Source: an uncultured Bacteroidales bacterium
GTDB taxonomy: Bacteria > Bacteroidota > Bacteroidia > Bacteroidales > WCHB1-69
Length of the DNA stretch: 64,000 bases
Direction: 5' to 3'
Assembly: GCA_905235135.1 (NCBI GenBank)
Contig: CAJOKR010000005.1
Coordinates: 1-64,000 of the forward strand
In this document: one piece after another, positions 53,043 to 62,378 of the stretch
Position numbering within the stretch: the stretch's first letter is position 1
Layout of the letters: every line of letters begins with the position of its first letter
Translations under genes and position numbers: made by a program
Notes under the pieces: generated by a model
What the model saw: only the letters and a program-made list of their open reading frames with translations
Databases searched by the model: none
Told to the model about the DNA's origin: nothing

Positions 53043-53222
53043 ACTCAATCATACACAAAAGCTCCTAGCAGACTGAACTTAATCAAATCAGATTTCCACA
53101 TCGTGGAATCCGTGCGAATAAATATATTTGACGGAGAACTATTTTTTTTATTATTTTTGCACTTGAAAAATTATCAAAATTTCAAAGGTGTATGAATAAG
53201 ATTCTGCCTCTGAATAATGCCA

Positions 53223-54560
53223 TCATTCATCATCCAAGACACTCTCCTCGTTCATATCCGGCAACAGTGCAGCCGCCTGATCCGTCGGCAGAGCTTCAAC
53301 CTCCCGAAGCTTGCGGTTGATGGCTTTTGTACGTGTACCTTGAAGTTGTTCGATGGTCGCGGAAGCCGTATCAATGTTCTTCTTGGCCTTCTCAAGCAGG
53401 TCGCCAAATTTGGAGAACTCCGTTTTGACCGCACCGAGGGTGGTCCAAACATCGTTGCTGCGTTTCTCGATGGCCAACGTGCGGAATCCCATCTGCAAGC
53501 TGCTGAGCAGGGCACCCAATGTGGTCGGACCAGTGACAAGTACATTCCATTTGTCTCTCAGTTCCTGTGTAAGGCTGGAATGACGGATGACTTCCGCGTA
53601 GATGTTCTCAACGGGCACAAACATGATGGCGAAATTGGTCGTATCTGGAACAGAAATGTATTTGGTCTTGATGTCTTTCGCCATTGCGATTACCGTATTC
53701 TCGAACTGCTTGGCTTTCGACTGTATCTCCGACGTGTTTCCTGCGTCAATGGCATCAATATATTGGTCATAGACATCTTTCGGGAATTTGGAATCGATGG
53801 GCAGATACACCGTTCTGTTGGTGTCATCCTTGCCAGGCAGCTTGATGGCAAACTCTACCCGCTCAGAGCTTCCGCGAACAGTGGCCACATTCTCGTCATA
53901 TTGTTCAGGAGACAACATCTGTTCGAGCAACGACTTGAGTTGAAGTTCTCCGAAATTGCCACGTAGTTTCACGTTGGTCAACGCGTTCTTCAAACCTCCG
54001 ACATCGGAAGCCAAGTTCTTCATCTCACCAAGTCCCTTTTGAACACTCTCAAGCTGTTCGCTCACCAGTTTGAAAGACTGTCCAAGTCTGTCGTTCAGGG
54101 TCTTTTGGAGTTTCTCATCAACGGTCGCTCGCATCTCATCCAATCGCTTTTCTGTGGTTTGGATTAACGATTCCTGACGTTTATCCATTGCTGCGAACCG
54201 CTCCTTCTGAGCTTCCACCATCTTTTCGGTATTCTTCTCAAACCCTTCCTGGAACTTTTCCGACATCGTAGTCAACTTTTCTTCGACAATGGAACGCAGT
54301 CTGTCCACCGTACCTGTAAATTCCGTCCGCATGTGTCCGACATTTTCCGACAGCTCTTTTCTAATCTTGTCAATGTTATCGGACAACTCTTGGCGGGCAT
54401 TTCTGTTCTCCTCCGAGATTTTACTCTCCAAGCGGTCAAAGTCTTTTGATGAGACATCCGATGTGGTTTCTTGTCTGGAAAAAACTTTGACCATAACGAT
54501 GACAGTGCAGACGGTGCAAACCGCCACCAAAGCTAAAATGATGTATATGAATGTGTTCAT
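53223..54560 (-). CDS. rmuC: DNA recombination protein RmuC
   Basis: 445 residues. An N-terminal membrane helix ('FIYIILALVAVCTVCTVIVMV') is followed by a coiled coil of about 150 residues and the RmuC nuclease-like domain from about 180 ('GNFGELQLKSLLEQMLSPEQYD', 'FAIKLPGKDDTNRTVYLPIDSKFP', 'IMFVPVENIYAEVIRHSSL'), which has a PD-(D/E)xK-type fold. RmuC limits recombination at inverted repeats and is membrane-anchored. It lies downstream of the defence operon on the same strand, but has its own -7 box and a 241-base gap, so it may be a separate unit. Confidence 0.92.
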   Translation of the reverse strand: MNTFIYIILALVAVCTVCTVIVMVKVFSRQETTSDVSSKDFDRLESKISEENRNARQELSDNIDKIRKELSENVGHMRTEFTGTVDRLRSIVEEKLTTMSEKFQEGFEKNTEKMVEAQKERFAAMDKRQESLIQTTEKRLDEMRATVDEKLQKTLNDRLGQSFKLVSEQLESVQKGLGEMKNLASDVGGLKNALTNVKLRGNFGELQLKSLLEQMLSPEQYDENVATVRGSSERVEFAIKLPGKDDTNRTVYLPIDSKFPKDVYDQYIDAIDAGNTSEIQSKAKQFENTVIAMAKDIKTKYISVPDTTNFAIMFVPVENIYAEVIRHSSLTQELRDKWNVLVTGPTTLGALLSSLQMGFRTLAIEKRSNDVWTTLGAVKTEFSKFGDLLEKAKKNIDTASATIEQLQGTRTKAINRKLREVEALPTDQAAALLPDMNEESVLDDE

Positions 54561-54600
54561 AGCGATTTTGGTTTTGATTATTACTGTTGATTTCCGGCGG

Positions 54601-54608
54601 CAAAATTA
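54601..54608 (-). promoter_or_regulatory. -7 box for rmuC (TAATTTTG)
   Basis: CAAAATTA on + reads TAATTTTG on -, 41 bases before ATG 54560. Confidence 0.5.
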
Positions 54609-54613
54609 CAACT

Positions 54614-54640
54614 GATAGGTTCAGGGATGGTGAACCTATC
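54614..54640. other. Perfect hairpin between brxL and rmuC
   Basis: 10-bp arms GATAGGTTCA / TGAACCTATC with a 7-base loop, immediately upstream (minus strand) of the rmuC -7 box. No T run follows, so it could be a rho-type or weak terminator for the defence operon, or an operator for rmuC. A smaller CTGCTT-CGT-AAGCAG hairpin lies 18 bases further up. Confidence 0.65.
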
Positions 54641-54801
54641 TTATTCGCGAAAACGACCCTGCTTCGTAAGCAGCAGTTGCTTGACCTAACTCATACTATT
54701 CGTTTTTCCTTCCATAGTTTGCGACTTTGGTTGTTCCATGGGCGCAAAGGCAGGAAAATGAATCGGAAATAAACGGATTTTACCGCTCTAAGTTTCCCGA
54801 A

Positions 54802-56868
54802 CTACACATTTCTGGTCTTCAAATACGACACCCTGAACTCCTTGCATTTCCGTTTGTCTTGACGCATGGCTTCCACCGAAAATGGACTGTATTTCTCAAA
54901 AATATCCAGTCCGCGCCCAAGCGTGATAGTCCAACCTGTATCGGTCTTGATGCAACGGTCATGGAAATCCCGGAACTTGTATTCGAACTCAATGCCGTAA
55001 CCCACCAAGTCATCCTTGAAGTCATCCAACTTGTCTATCAAATCCGGAATTTTGTCCTCATCCTCGTTGGTGACGAGCGTTATCTTGAGATCATCCACAG
55101 GACGGGTGTCCACAAGCATCGTCACAAACTCCATGAAGTTTTTGACCTGCCATGGGGCACGAATATAAGGGTCTTCGATTGTTATTTCATTTGCATCGGA
55201 CAGATACGGGGCAAACAGTTTCTCGTAAGTAACACCCGTTTGACCCATTCGGAACGACAAGGATTGCTCTCGAAGTACGGGAACTTTCAATCGCTTTCCG
55301 CGCTCATCTGTCTCTCCACAAGACTCTTCATGTATCTCAGGGTCTGCAACCTCATTTTCAACACTCGAAACATCATGAGGTTCAAAAGTCGGCAAAACGA
55401 GACCGTTACTCACTCTCTCCAAAGTCTCCACGTACACTTCCTCTCCATTCTTCAGGTTGATGTATTTGAATTGGGCCGGTTCCGCCAAGAAGGTCTCGTC
55501 AATGATATACAATTGATCTTTCACCCGTTTACGACATTCCGCCGCAAAGTCAATAAGTTCGTAAGCCTCCGCGTCGGTCATCTTTCCGTCGGGATAGAGC
55601 AGCTTCATCATACCAGAGAATGTCTTTCGAATAGCCAAATGGTCACGTTCCGACAAGGAACCGTCAAATTTGGCGTACTCTTTCAGAATATGGGTGCGGT
55701 CGTCATTACGAAGGGCATGGAGCACAGCGGCCACGTAGTCTGTAATCAACCCATATCCTGTCGAAAAGCTGTTTTTCTTCAACATTTTAATCTCCCAACC
55801 CGGATTATAGAGGTGAACCCTGTCGAGGAACGCTCCTTTGACAAATGAGGTTGGAATGGATTCAAACAGATGGCTGTTTTTCAGCATATAAGAGACCGTA
55901 TGCTTCGTGTTGCCCACAAAGCACATAGACGCACTGGCCTCATGAGTTGCCTTTCCTCTGTTAAAAGACTTGTTGGCCAAATAGTTCTGCATGATATCAA
56001 TAAGGGTAGGCTCAACGGCGCGACCTTTTTGCTGTTCAAACTCGTCCCACGCCACTACATCCCAATACCCCACCAATCCGAGAATCTCTTTGTTCCCTGA
56101 CATTTTCACAAACAACCGTGCGGATGTCACGTCACCGCCACTCACCAGCACCCCGTAGGGCGACAGCTCCTGGAACACATGGCTTTTACCCGTCCCTTTC
56201 GGACCGAGTTCCACAAAATTGAAGTTGTTCTCCACATGAGGCAACAGACGAGCTAAAGTGATGAACTTTTCGCGACGGTTCATCGGTTCGGGATTCAGCC
56301 CTACAGTATGCATCATGAAATCCAGCCACTCTTCAGTAGTGAAATTCTTTCGTTGCTCAATGTAGTTTTCCAAATCAATGTTGGATATTTGGATAGGTTT
56401 CAGCGTTTGAATCTCCCAACGTACCCTGATGTCCTCGCCTTGTAGATAACCGATAGTGACGATGCACCACACGCCATTGCCGGAAAGCAGTTTGGGGTTT
56501 GCCTTCACGTATTGTGTACCAATGGGTACGTGTGTCAATCCAAGATTGGCAAATTCGGCCTCGTATTGGTCCAGTTTCTCATTCAGCGTCACGGAAACCT
56601 TGTCGATGACACGATAGTGCCCGGCCTCGCGAATTCTTCCCTTCACTGCTTCCGCTTCCGCCCTATGGACGTAATTGTTCTGGATCACCTGTTTAACCTT
56701 TTCAAGTCCCTCCTCAATTACCTCTTCGTCATCGCTGGCGCAATACTGTCCCAGCAAATATTCCAACACGTAGGTGGGCACCGGAAGTCCACCCTTGACC
56801 AGGAAAGCCAAATCTTTTCTCACCACCTTCCCGATGAAAGCATCCATTATTTTTTGTTGAAGTGTCAT
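54802..56868 (-). CDS. brxL: BREX protein BrxL: AAA+ ATPase with MIT_C-like C-terminal domain
   Basis: 688 residues. The N-terminal 200 residues and AAA+ core fit BrxL: 'FVELGPKGTGKSHVFQELSP' (Walker A near 222-229), 'LVSGGDVTSARLFV', 'GLVGYWDVVAWDEFEQQKGR' (Walker B near 270-277), 'ASMCFVGNTKHTVSYMLKNS' and 'AFLDRVHLYNPGWEIKML'. Known BrxL proteins of BREX phage defence form ring ATPases that bind DNA. The last 150 residues lack a recognisable Lon Ser/Lys protease site. They read 'ITIEDPYIRAPWQVKNFMEF', 'FHDRCIKTDTGWTITLGRGL' and 'DIFEKYSPF', closely resembling the phospholipase-D-like MIT_C domain. It follows pglZ by 5 bases and is last in the operon. Confidence 0.88.
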   Translation of the reverse strand: MTLQQKIMDAFIGKVVRKDLAFLVKGGLPVPTYVLEYLLGQYCASDDEEVIEEGLEKVKQVIQNNYVHRAEAEAVKGRIREAGHYRVIDKVSVTLNEKLDQYEAEFANLGLTHVPIGTQYVKANPKLLSGNGVWCIVTIGYLQGEDIRVRWEIQTLKPIQISNIDLENYIEQRKNFTTEEWLDFMMHTVGLNPEPMNRREKFITLARLLPHVENNFNFVELGPKGTGKSHVFQELSPYGVLVSGGDVTSARLFVKMSGNKEILGLVGYWDVVAWDEFEQQKGRAVEPTLIDIMQNYLANKSFNRGKATHEASASMCFVGNTKHTVSYMLKNSHLFESIPTSFVKGAFLDRVHLYNPGWEIKMLKKNSFSTGYGLITDYVAAVLHALRNDDRTHILKEYAKFDGSLSERDHLAIRKTFSGMMKLLYPDGKMTDAEAYELIDFAAECRKRVKDQLYIIDETFLAEPAQFKYINLKNGEEVYVETLERVSNGLVLPTFEPHDVSSVENEVADPEIHEESCGETDERGKRLKVPVLREQSLSFRMGQTGVTYEKLFAPYLSDANEITIEDPYIRAPWQVKNFMEFVTMLVDTRPVDDLKITLVTNEDEDKIPDLIDKLDDFKDDLVGYGIEFEYKFRDFHDRCIKTDTGWTITLGRGLDIFEKYSPFSVEAMRQDKRKCKEFRVSYLKTRNV

Positions 56869-56873
56869 AATCG

Positions 56874-59411
56874 TTAAAAATCTTGTTCTATCATTGTATT
56901 GTTCTTCACCGTTTCTTTAATCAGAGGGTTGAACTGGTCTTCAACATCGTAAACACGAAGTTGGAGGAGACTGGCAGTCACGGACTTGTTCAGGTTCAGC
57001 GTAACTTCGAACACGCGGTTGTTCAGGTTTGCCGCATCGGGGCTATTCAGCAGTACTTCCTTCTCTGTTGACACCAGTACATCTCCATCGTACACTCGGC
57101 ACACCACTTTGCGCTCCATCACCATCATGGAAACCGCCTCCGATTGGATCAAATGAAATTTCAGGCGGCTGCTGACCATATTCAGATTGTGGTTCATCAA
57201 GGCGACCCCCACTTTTTCTGTTTTTTCCACTCTTCTCTGGTTGCTCTTGATGACAGGTATCAACATTTCCTGCAATGTGGCGCCGCCATGGGCAAAGTTA
57301 TAGCCTCCTGATGCTGCAAGCCGGTTAGTACCGTATGGCACTGCCACAAAGATAGGCGTTGCCGAAGTGATTCCAGACACTTTCTCCAGTGGGAATTTGG
57401 CAATTCCCTCCACATTCTCATTACTGATGGTCAAGTAGTATCTCGTTTTTTTCTCTATACAGTCTTCCGTAATACTGTGTTTATCTTTCTCCTCAAACCG
57501 AATGTCGTTGTATATAAAACCATGATCGGCGGTAATCACTACGTTGGTGACATTCCAAGTGGAGTGCAGACGCTTCACCAAAACAGCCAGTTGATTGATA
57601 GCCGTCCTGCATGAACGGACAATCTCAAACGGGTTTTGAGGATGGCTGTTTTCGTCAATCACATCATGGAAAACGCACACCAACGGACGCTTGAATAGTT
57701 CGCGATTGCTTATTTGATCACCATTCATCACATCTTCGTACTTCACGCATATCGCCCCTTCTTTATATCGTGCAACATGGGCAGATCGCTGTTCCGTGGA
57801 CATCAGGGACTGTCCATCCACCAACAACTCTGTTCCTTGCAGCTCCAGTATCCTGTGCGGGAGCAATGCGGTCTTGCAATACTTGGTCTCGGTAGGAAGC
57901 ATCGCTCTATAGGCAAAAAGGCTTGCTATGTGCTTCTCTTTCGCCAACTCTTGCATCAGTTCTGCAGCCACCTCGTAACGGAGTGCATCGGAAATGATGA
58001 CCACTTGTTTCACATTCGGGTCGCTTTCCCTGTCAAAGAAGTCCTCTTGTTTGCCAAGAAGCAGGCTGTCGAATAAATCCTCCTGTTCTTTCACACAAGT
58101 CAACCATTCTAAATTCAATACATTGGTGAGTTTTGCATATTCTTGATCCAATCGGCTTTTGGTGTCGTGTATAGTTTGTTCAATTGGATTCTCTTTGGTA
58201 ATCAGTTCATGGTAGGCTTCTAATGAATGGCGATAGAACATGTCGGCCAGGTACAACTCACTCGTGTAACGGTTCACATACTCTTCCGGGCTGTTCAGTT
58301 TCAAGGTGCCGACCGTTCTTACCTTTTCGTAATAAAGCGCCACTTGCTCAATGAATCTAATGGCCACCTGAATGTCGGATTGCACAGGGAATTTCAACGA
58401 CAAATTACGCATCCTGTCGTTCACGGAATCAGGCTCTTCCAACATTCTGTTCTTTAGCACCTCCTCCAAAATGGGCCAGCAAAGTCGCTCGGTCATATAA
58501 TGATATGGTGCATCAATGCCGTAAACCCGGATGAGTTCCTCCTCTTTGATGTCATTCCCAAGTTCTGACAATGCATGAACAAACTTTTCCGACCACTGAC
58601 GACTTTGAATGCCATATTCATACACTTTGTTTTGTCCCTCAAGCATAGCGGCGTTCGCCACTTTATAGGACTTGTAATTGTCCGCAGACGATGCTTCGAG
58701 CTGTTGTGTGATGCTGTTGTATTTCAGGCACTCGGCCACTTCCTTCATCCGAAGCTCGGAGTTGGGGTTGTAACTTCGTCCAAACAACCGGGTCAACTTA
58801 TCATCAACGGCTTTCTTAGCATCCCTGTTCTTTGCCAAACGCTGGAAAAACTCGTTGCGTTTCTTTCCTTCGGAACTCAGTCCTAACACCAGCATTTTGA
58901 CAACAATCGCCTCCCAATCCAACAATTTTTTTTCACCAAGGTAAGAAGAAACGAACGCACGACAAGCCACATCTTCGCTGAAGGATTCCTCTGTCAAGTA
59001 CCCGGCAAGTATTGTGCTGATTTTTGTTGACGAAAGTTCGCTGACATTGTTCTTGACGAACAATCGGAACTTCTCCGGAAGATTGTACTGTTGCATATAG
59101 CTGGCGTAGTCATCCTCTTTGTACTCCATGTTGGCTTTGAGCATGTCTAACAAGGGAAATTTCAGCATCTGCTCCTCCGTGTGCGGATAAGTATCGTCTG
59201 TAAACAGCAGGACTATATTTTTGTCTTTCCACGTGTTTTCGATGGCATACTTGGTGTTGAACCACGCGCCGTCGAACACTTTGAATACGTAGTTGTCGTC
59301 CCAGGCCGCATCTTCCAGATCTTGCAGGATGATATTCATCCTGTCGAAGATGAACAAAACGTGCAACTGTGGGTTGCGCTCGAAGTAGTTGTATATTTTT
59401 TGTTGGATCAT
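56874..59411 (-). CDS. pglZ: BREX protein PglZ (type A, alkaline-phosphatase superfamily)
   Basis: 845 residues, the usual length of BREX-1 type PglZ. It begins 'MIQQKIYNYFERNPQLHVLF'. The phosphatase-superfamily metal residues appear in 'VKQVVIISDALRYEVAAEL' (Asp near 475) and 'NVVITADHGFIYNDIRF' (Asp-His near 629), with 'ASGGYNFAHGGATLQEMLIP' after them. PglZ is required for BREX protection and, in some systems, host methylation; its substrate is not agreed. Placed 11 bases after the SIR2 gene and 5 bases before brxL, so cotranscribed. The partner genes brxA, brxB, brxC and pglX are not between here and base 64000. Confidence 0.93.
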   Translation of the reverse strand: MIQQKIYNYFERNPQLHVLFIFDRMNIILQDLEDAAWDDNYVFKVFDGAWFNTKYAIENTWKDKNIVLLFTDDTYPHTEEQMLKFPLLDMLKANMEYKEDDYASYMQQYNLPEKFRLFVKNNVSELSSTKISTILAGYLTEESFSEDVACRAFVSSYLGEKKLLDWEAIVVKMLVLGLSSEGKKRNEFFQRLAKNRDAKKAVDDKLTRLFGRSYNPNSELRMKEVAECLKYNSITQQLEASSADNYKSYKVANAAMLEGQNKVYEYGIQSRQWSEKFVHALSELGNDIKEEELIRVYGIDAPYHYMTERLCWPILEEVLKNRMLEEPDSVNDRMRNLSLKFPVQSDIQVAIRFIEQVALYYEKVRTVGTLKLNSPEEYVNRYTSELYLADMFYRHSLEAYHELITKENPIEQTIHDTKSRLDQEYAKLTNVLNLEWLTCVKEQEDLFDSLLLGKQEDFFDRESDPNVKQVVIISDALRYEVAAELMQELAKEKHIASLFAYRAMLPTETKYCKTALLPHRILELQGTELLVDGQSLMSTEQRSAHVARYKEGAICVKYEDVMNGDQISNRELFKRPLVCVFHDVIDENSHPQNPFEIVRSCRTAINQLAVLVKRLHSTWNVTNVVITADHGFIYNDIRFEEKDKHSITEDCIEKKTRYYLTISNENVEGIAKFPLEKVSGITSATPIFVAVPYGTNRLAASGGYNFAHGGATLQEMLIPVIKSNQRRVEKTEKVGVALMNHNLNMVSSRLKFHLIQSEAVSMMVMERKVVCRVYDGDVLVSTEKEVLLNSPDAANLNNRVFEVTLNLNKSVTASLLQLRVYDVEDQFNPLIKETVKNNTMIEQDF

Positions 59412-59422
59412 GTCTCGTTTAC

Positions 59423-62254
59423 TTACAACAAATCTATATATTTATCCTTTTTCCAAGGAGTCAAATAATTCTTCTTCAAAAAAACTTTAACAATGTTCCT
59501 GTAGCGGTCATCTTTCATCAATTCCTTTCGAGTAATATCATCTAAAAGAGTAATCCATAAGACTTGAACATTATCGATACGGCTATATGTACATGGGGAA
59601 AGAAAAAATTTCAAACTTTCATGTTTATTAGAGTAATCCTCTATCACAGGTTTGAGCATCTCATACTTCTTATGGAAATACATTTTTGCCAAGAGCCGGC
59701 AACAATAGACTCTATTATCAACATTGATTACGGCAATCTTCGACAGCATCTCTTTGAATTTTTCAACAGACACAACTGGAAGTTCATTGAGAAAAATGAA
59801 ATTCAAATATGCAATGACATCTGTAATATTATTCATGCAGAATTTGGAGAAATCAGGTTTTATACCTTCTTCTATAACATTGTATAAAGGATAAATGCTA
59901 TTTGCTTTCTGTTTGTCTTGAAAACATGATACGGAAAATGAAGTATAGCAAATGCCCTCTTTGTGCAAAAAGTCTGAAATTGTATAAATAATTTCCGTAA
60001 AAGCAAGTGTGTCGCAGTTGCTTTTAATTAGTTCATCCAATAGCTGACACAGAGTTTCAGACGAAGGCTTGTGCTTCTTTAACAGATCAAGTAGAGTGTA
60101 CTCGTTGAATTGAAAAGCTTTCAATGCATTCCAATATTTTAATAACGCGTTATACAAAAGTTCTGTCGATATAGTGTCGTTTTCCGACTTTGAAACAACA
60201 TAAAAGAGATTGTTTAAGATGTTAGAATAATGGCTATTATAAGGTAATTCTTCGGCCTCAGCAAGATTACGCAAATAGACATTAATCTCCTCAACTGCCT
60301 TTTCGGACAATCTTATAGAATATATCTCATATTGATCAAATAACTCTTTGAGCTCTTTATTGCTTAATTGAAAGACAAAGATGAAGACTCCTATTGGCGA
60401 AATAGTATCTAATTTGGAGTTTAAAATCAATGATCCGTAGGGACTACCATCAGGAGTGGCATAGCTGTTTAATATGCCCGCAGCTGTATTTAGGCAAATA
60501 GAATTGAAATATCGATTGTTGTCGTAAGCAATGAAATTGTCATTGCAAAAACTAAATTCCCTTTCAAATCTTCCTATTAAATTAAGCACATTGCTATTTA
60601 AAGAGAAACCTCCTCTCTCGCTCAATTTCCGTTGTTGATGAATTTTGTCTTTCAACTTCTCCACCTCAACAGCTTGTTGACCTATTCCCCGGTAAGACAA
60701 TAAATCTTGAAATATTGATCGAATCTCTTCTGCTATGGGAAGCTTATTTAGCACTTCGTCCAAGTTGATTTTCGATATTTTCTCACAGATAGTATCACCA
60801 TCCAAGTCTTTTCTCGACATAAGTTGAGAACGAATGCCATAACGAATTGACCAAATATTATATAAACAGATAAAATATAAAATGTATTTCTGCTTGTTCC
60901 ACGCAAGAGGGAGTATATCTTTGTATCTTTGATATGCTTGATAATAATCGCCTAACTGATACAATATAAAAGGATACTCTAAATCACTAATATCACAGGA
61001 CAACTCACGACTACTGAGCAATCTTAATCTATCGTTTAATTTGTTTATGTCCAAGTTGTAGTATAATCCAACAGCTGATACCTCTTCAAAGTAATTGTCT
61101 ATATTTGCATTTTCCTTGATAACTTCCACACCATCTATCGAATGTAGATGATTATATCCTGCAACACGTACTAACTCCCTGAAATCAATATTCGGGTGTT
61201 CTCTTATAAATCTCTTTCTGCCATCAAAGCTTTTCAGCTGAACACCCAACGATTTAAAATAAGGAGACCCCATCTGAAGACTATGGTAACCCATATACCA
61301 AAATGGCCTTTCATCCTCAGGAATAAAGTATTTGATTCCATCTCCAAACACTTTTATCTCATCTGAATATGAGGTAAGTGCATCGAAAAGTCGGCTTGCC
61401 AAATCCTTGTTCATGTCCTCTCTGACCAACCTGATTGCTTGAAGCATTTGATAAAGGTGCACCCCCTTTGGATGTTTTAGTGACGATGATAGGTTCTCTA
61501 AAGAAGATTGAGTTATCGCTTCCAAATCGTTCTTTTCAAGATAGACAATATTTATGCCTTTATTCTCATAATAATTACTGGTCAGGTGATTAGGCTTAGC
61601 GTCTGCGATTAAGTATGCCCGCTGCATCTCTCCCTGTAAATTGGATTGCAGTTCATTGAGTATCATTTTCAAATTAAGATCAGCAAAGGAAAATCCAACA
61701 AAGACCACCAATTTACTGGCAAACAGAGATAAAACGAATGAACGAATCAGCGGGAATGTCTTGCTGTAATTAAAATAATCACTTTCTGTTAGTACTATGT
61801 TGTCAGAATCGAAATCGCCATGCATTTTTATCAGCGCATTCGGATAGGACATTTTCGGAATATCCCCATCTCTTCTTACTACAGAATACTGCTTGTATTC
61901 GTTTTGTATTTCTTGCTCAAAAAGGTCATCATAATTTGTTGTTATAATATGACATGGTTTTAAAGCGAGGATCGCCTTATGTATGTCATTGGGAATGACA
62001 CAATGATGTTTGAGAACGGATTTCACCTTATCCAAATATTCTTTTTCACCCCGGGCATCCTTATATAACTGCGCAATTTTAAGGTCATCTGTTTCATTCT
62101 CTATACCACATTCTTTCTTAAACTCTTTAGTCAATTCTGACCAAGTAGGGACACCGGAATTGTTGGAGACACCAGTTCCTGCGAAGATAACCAAACGGCC
62201 TTGCTTGGCTGCTTCTTGAATGTGAATTAGATGAGAATGCTGTAATTTGTCCAT
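59423..62254 (-). CDS. SIR2-domain defence protein with long C-terminal helical region
   Basis: 943 residues. Residues 18-260 form a SIR2_2-type domain: 'GRLVIFAGTGVSNNSGVPTW' (nucleotide loop), 'HIITTNYDDLFE' (Asn107, Asp109), 'LIKMHGDFDSDNIVLTESDY' (His145) and 'LVVFVGFSFADLNLKMIL'. Catalytic positions look intact, so it should cleave NAD. The remaining 680 residues are helical, Leu- and Tyr-rich and without a family I can name, as in DSR-type proteins where this part senses phage proteins. The gene is visibly richer in A and T than pglZ and brxL, which suggests a separate origin. Starts 7 bases after the small ORF. Confidence 0.85.
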   Translation of the reverse strand: MDKLQHSHLIHIQEAAKQGRLVIFAGTGVSNNSGVPTWSELTKEFKKECGIENETDDLKIAQLYKDARGEKEYLDKVKSVLKHHCVIPNDIHKAILALKPCHIITTNYDDLFEQEIQNEYKQYSVVRRDGDIPKMSYPNALIKMHGDFDSDNIVLTESDYFNYSKTFPLIRSFVLSLFASKLVVFVGFSFADLNLKMILNELQSNLQGEMQRAYLIADAKPNHLTSNYYENKGINIVYLEKNDLEAITQSSLENLSSSLKHPKGVHLYQMLQAIRLVREDMNKDLASRLFDALTSYSDEIKVFGDGIKYFIPEDERPFWYMGYHSLQMGSPYFKSLGVQLKSFDGRKRFIREHPNIDFRELVRVAGYNHLHSIDGVEVIKENANIDNYFEEVSAVGLYYNLDINKLNDRLRLLSSRELSCDISDLEYPFILYQLGDYYQAYQRYKDILPLAWNKQKYILYFICLYNIWSIRYGIRSQLMSRKDLDGDTICEKISKINLDEVLNKLPIAEEIRSIFQDLLSYRGIGQQAVEVEKLKDKIHQQRKLSERGGFSLNSNVLNLIGRFEREFSFCNDNFIAYDNNRYFNSICLNTAAGILNSYATPDGSPYGSLILNSKLDTISPIGVFIFVFQLSNKELKELFDQYEIYSIRLSEKAVEEINVYLRNLAEAEELPYNSHYSNILNNLFYVVSKSENDTISTELLYNALLKYWNALKAFQFNEYTLLDLLKKHKPSSETLCQLLDELIKSNCDTLAFTEIIYTISDFLHKEGICYTSFSVSCFQDKQKANSIYPLYNVIEEGIKPDFSKFCMNNITDVIAYLNFIFLNELPVVSVEKFKEMLSKIAVINVDNRVYCCRLLAKMYFHKKYEMLKPVIEDYSNKHESLKFFLSPCTYSRIDNVQVLWITLLDDITRKELMKDDRYRNIVKVFLKKNYLTPWKKDKYIDLL

Positions 62255-62261
62255 AATGCCA

Positions 62262-62378
62262 TTAAAACAATTGATTCGCTACAATCAAATCAGCTCCAAA
62301 ATAATCATACTTCAACAAAACATTCCAAAATTCATTCTTCAACAAATCAACAAAAACGCCAAACTCCCTTGCACTCAT
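62262..62378 (-). CDS. 38-codon ORF between HNH and SIR2 genes (or displaced HNH C-terminus)
   Basis: Too short for the ORF track. ATG 62378 overlaps the HNH stop as ATGA and the TAA at 62262-62264 is 7 bases before the SIR2 ATG. It reads 'MSAREFGVFVDLLKNEFWNV' and then an 18-residue end with two acidic and several hydrophobic residues. Either it is a small coupled gene, or the HNH protein has lost frame. The frame upstream of this ATG reads 'FGHRDANPNM', which looks like protein, and one extra base in the AAA at 62403-62405 would join HNH to it. Confidence 0.4.
   Translation of the reverse strand: MSAREFGVFVDLLKNEFWNVLLKYDYFGADLIVANQLF

Larger units (their letters stand above)
52348..53222. 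other. 875-base junction with no convincing gene: REP element, hairpins, short repeats
   Basis: This gap separates core genes from the accessory block. It contains 'AATTGATAATTGATAATTG' words (52381-52399), a REP-like element, a terminator hairpin, two related T-rich inverted repeats, and an A/T-rich stretch with two tiny ORFs. One (52598-52651, 17 codons, 'MAITKQHVKERLKQF') and one at 52947-53042 could be remnants. A CAAAAATA/TATTTTTG box at 52661-52668 points left. A CGTGCT-GGA-AGCACG hairpin lies near 52905-52919. I see no integrase, attachment duplication or RNA gene I can name. Confidence 0.6.
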
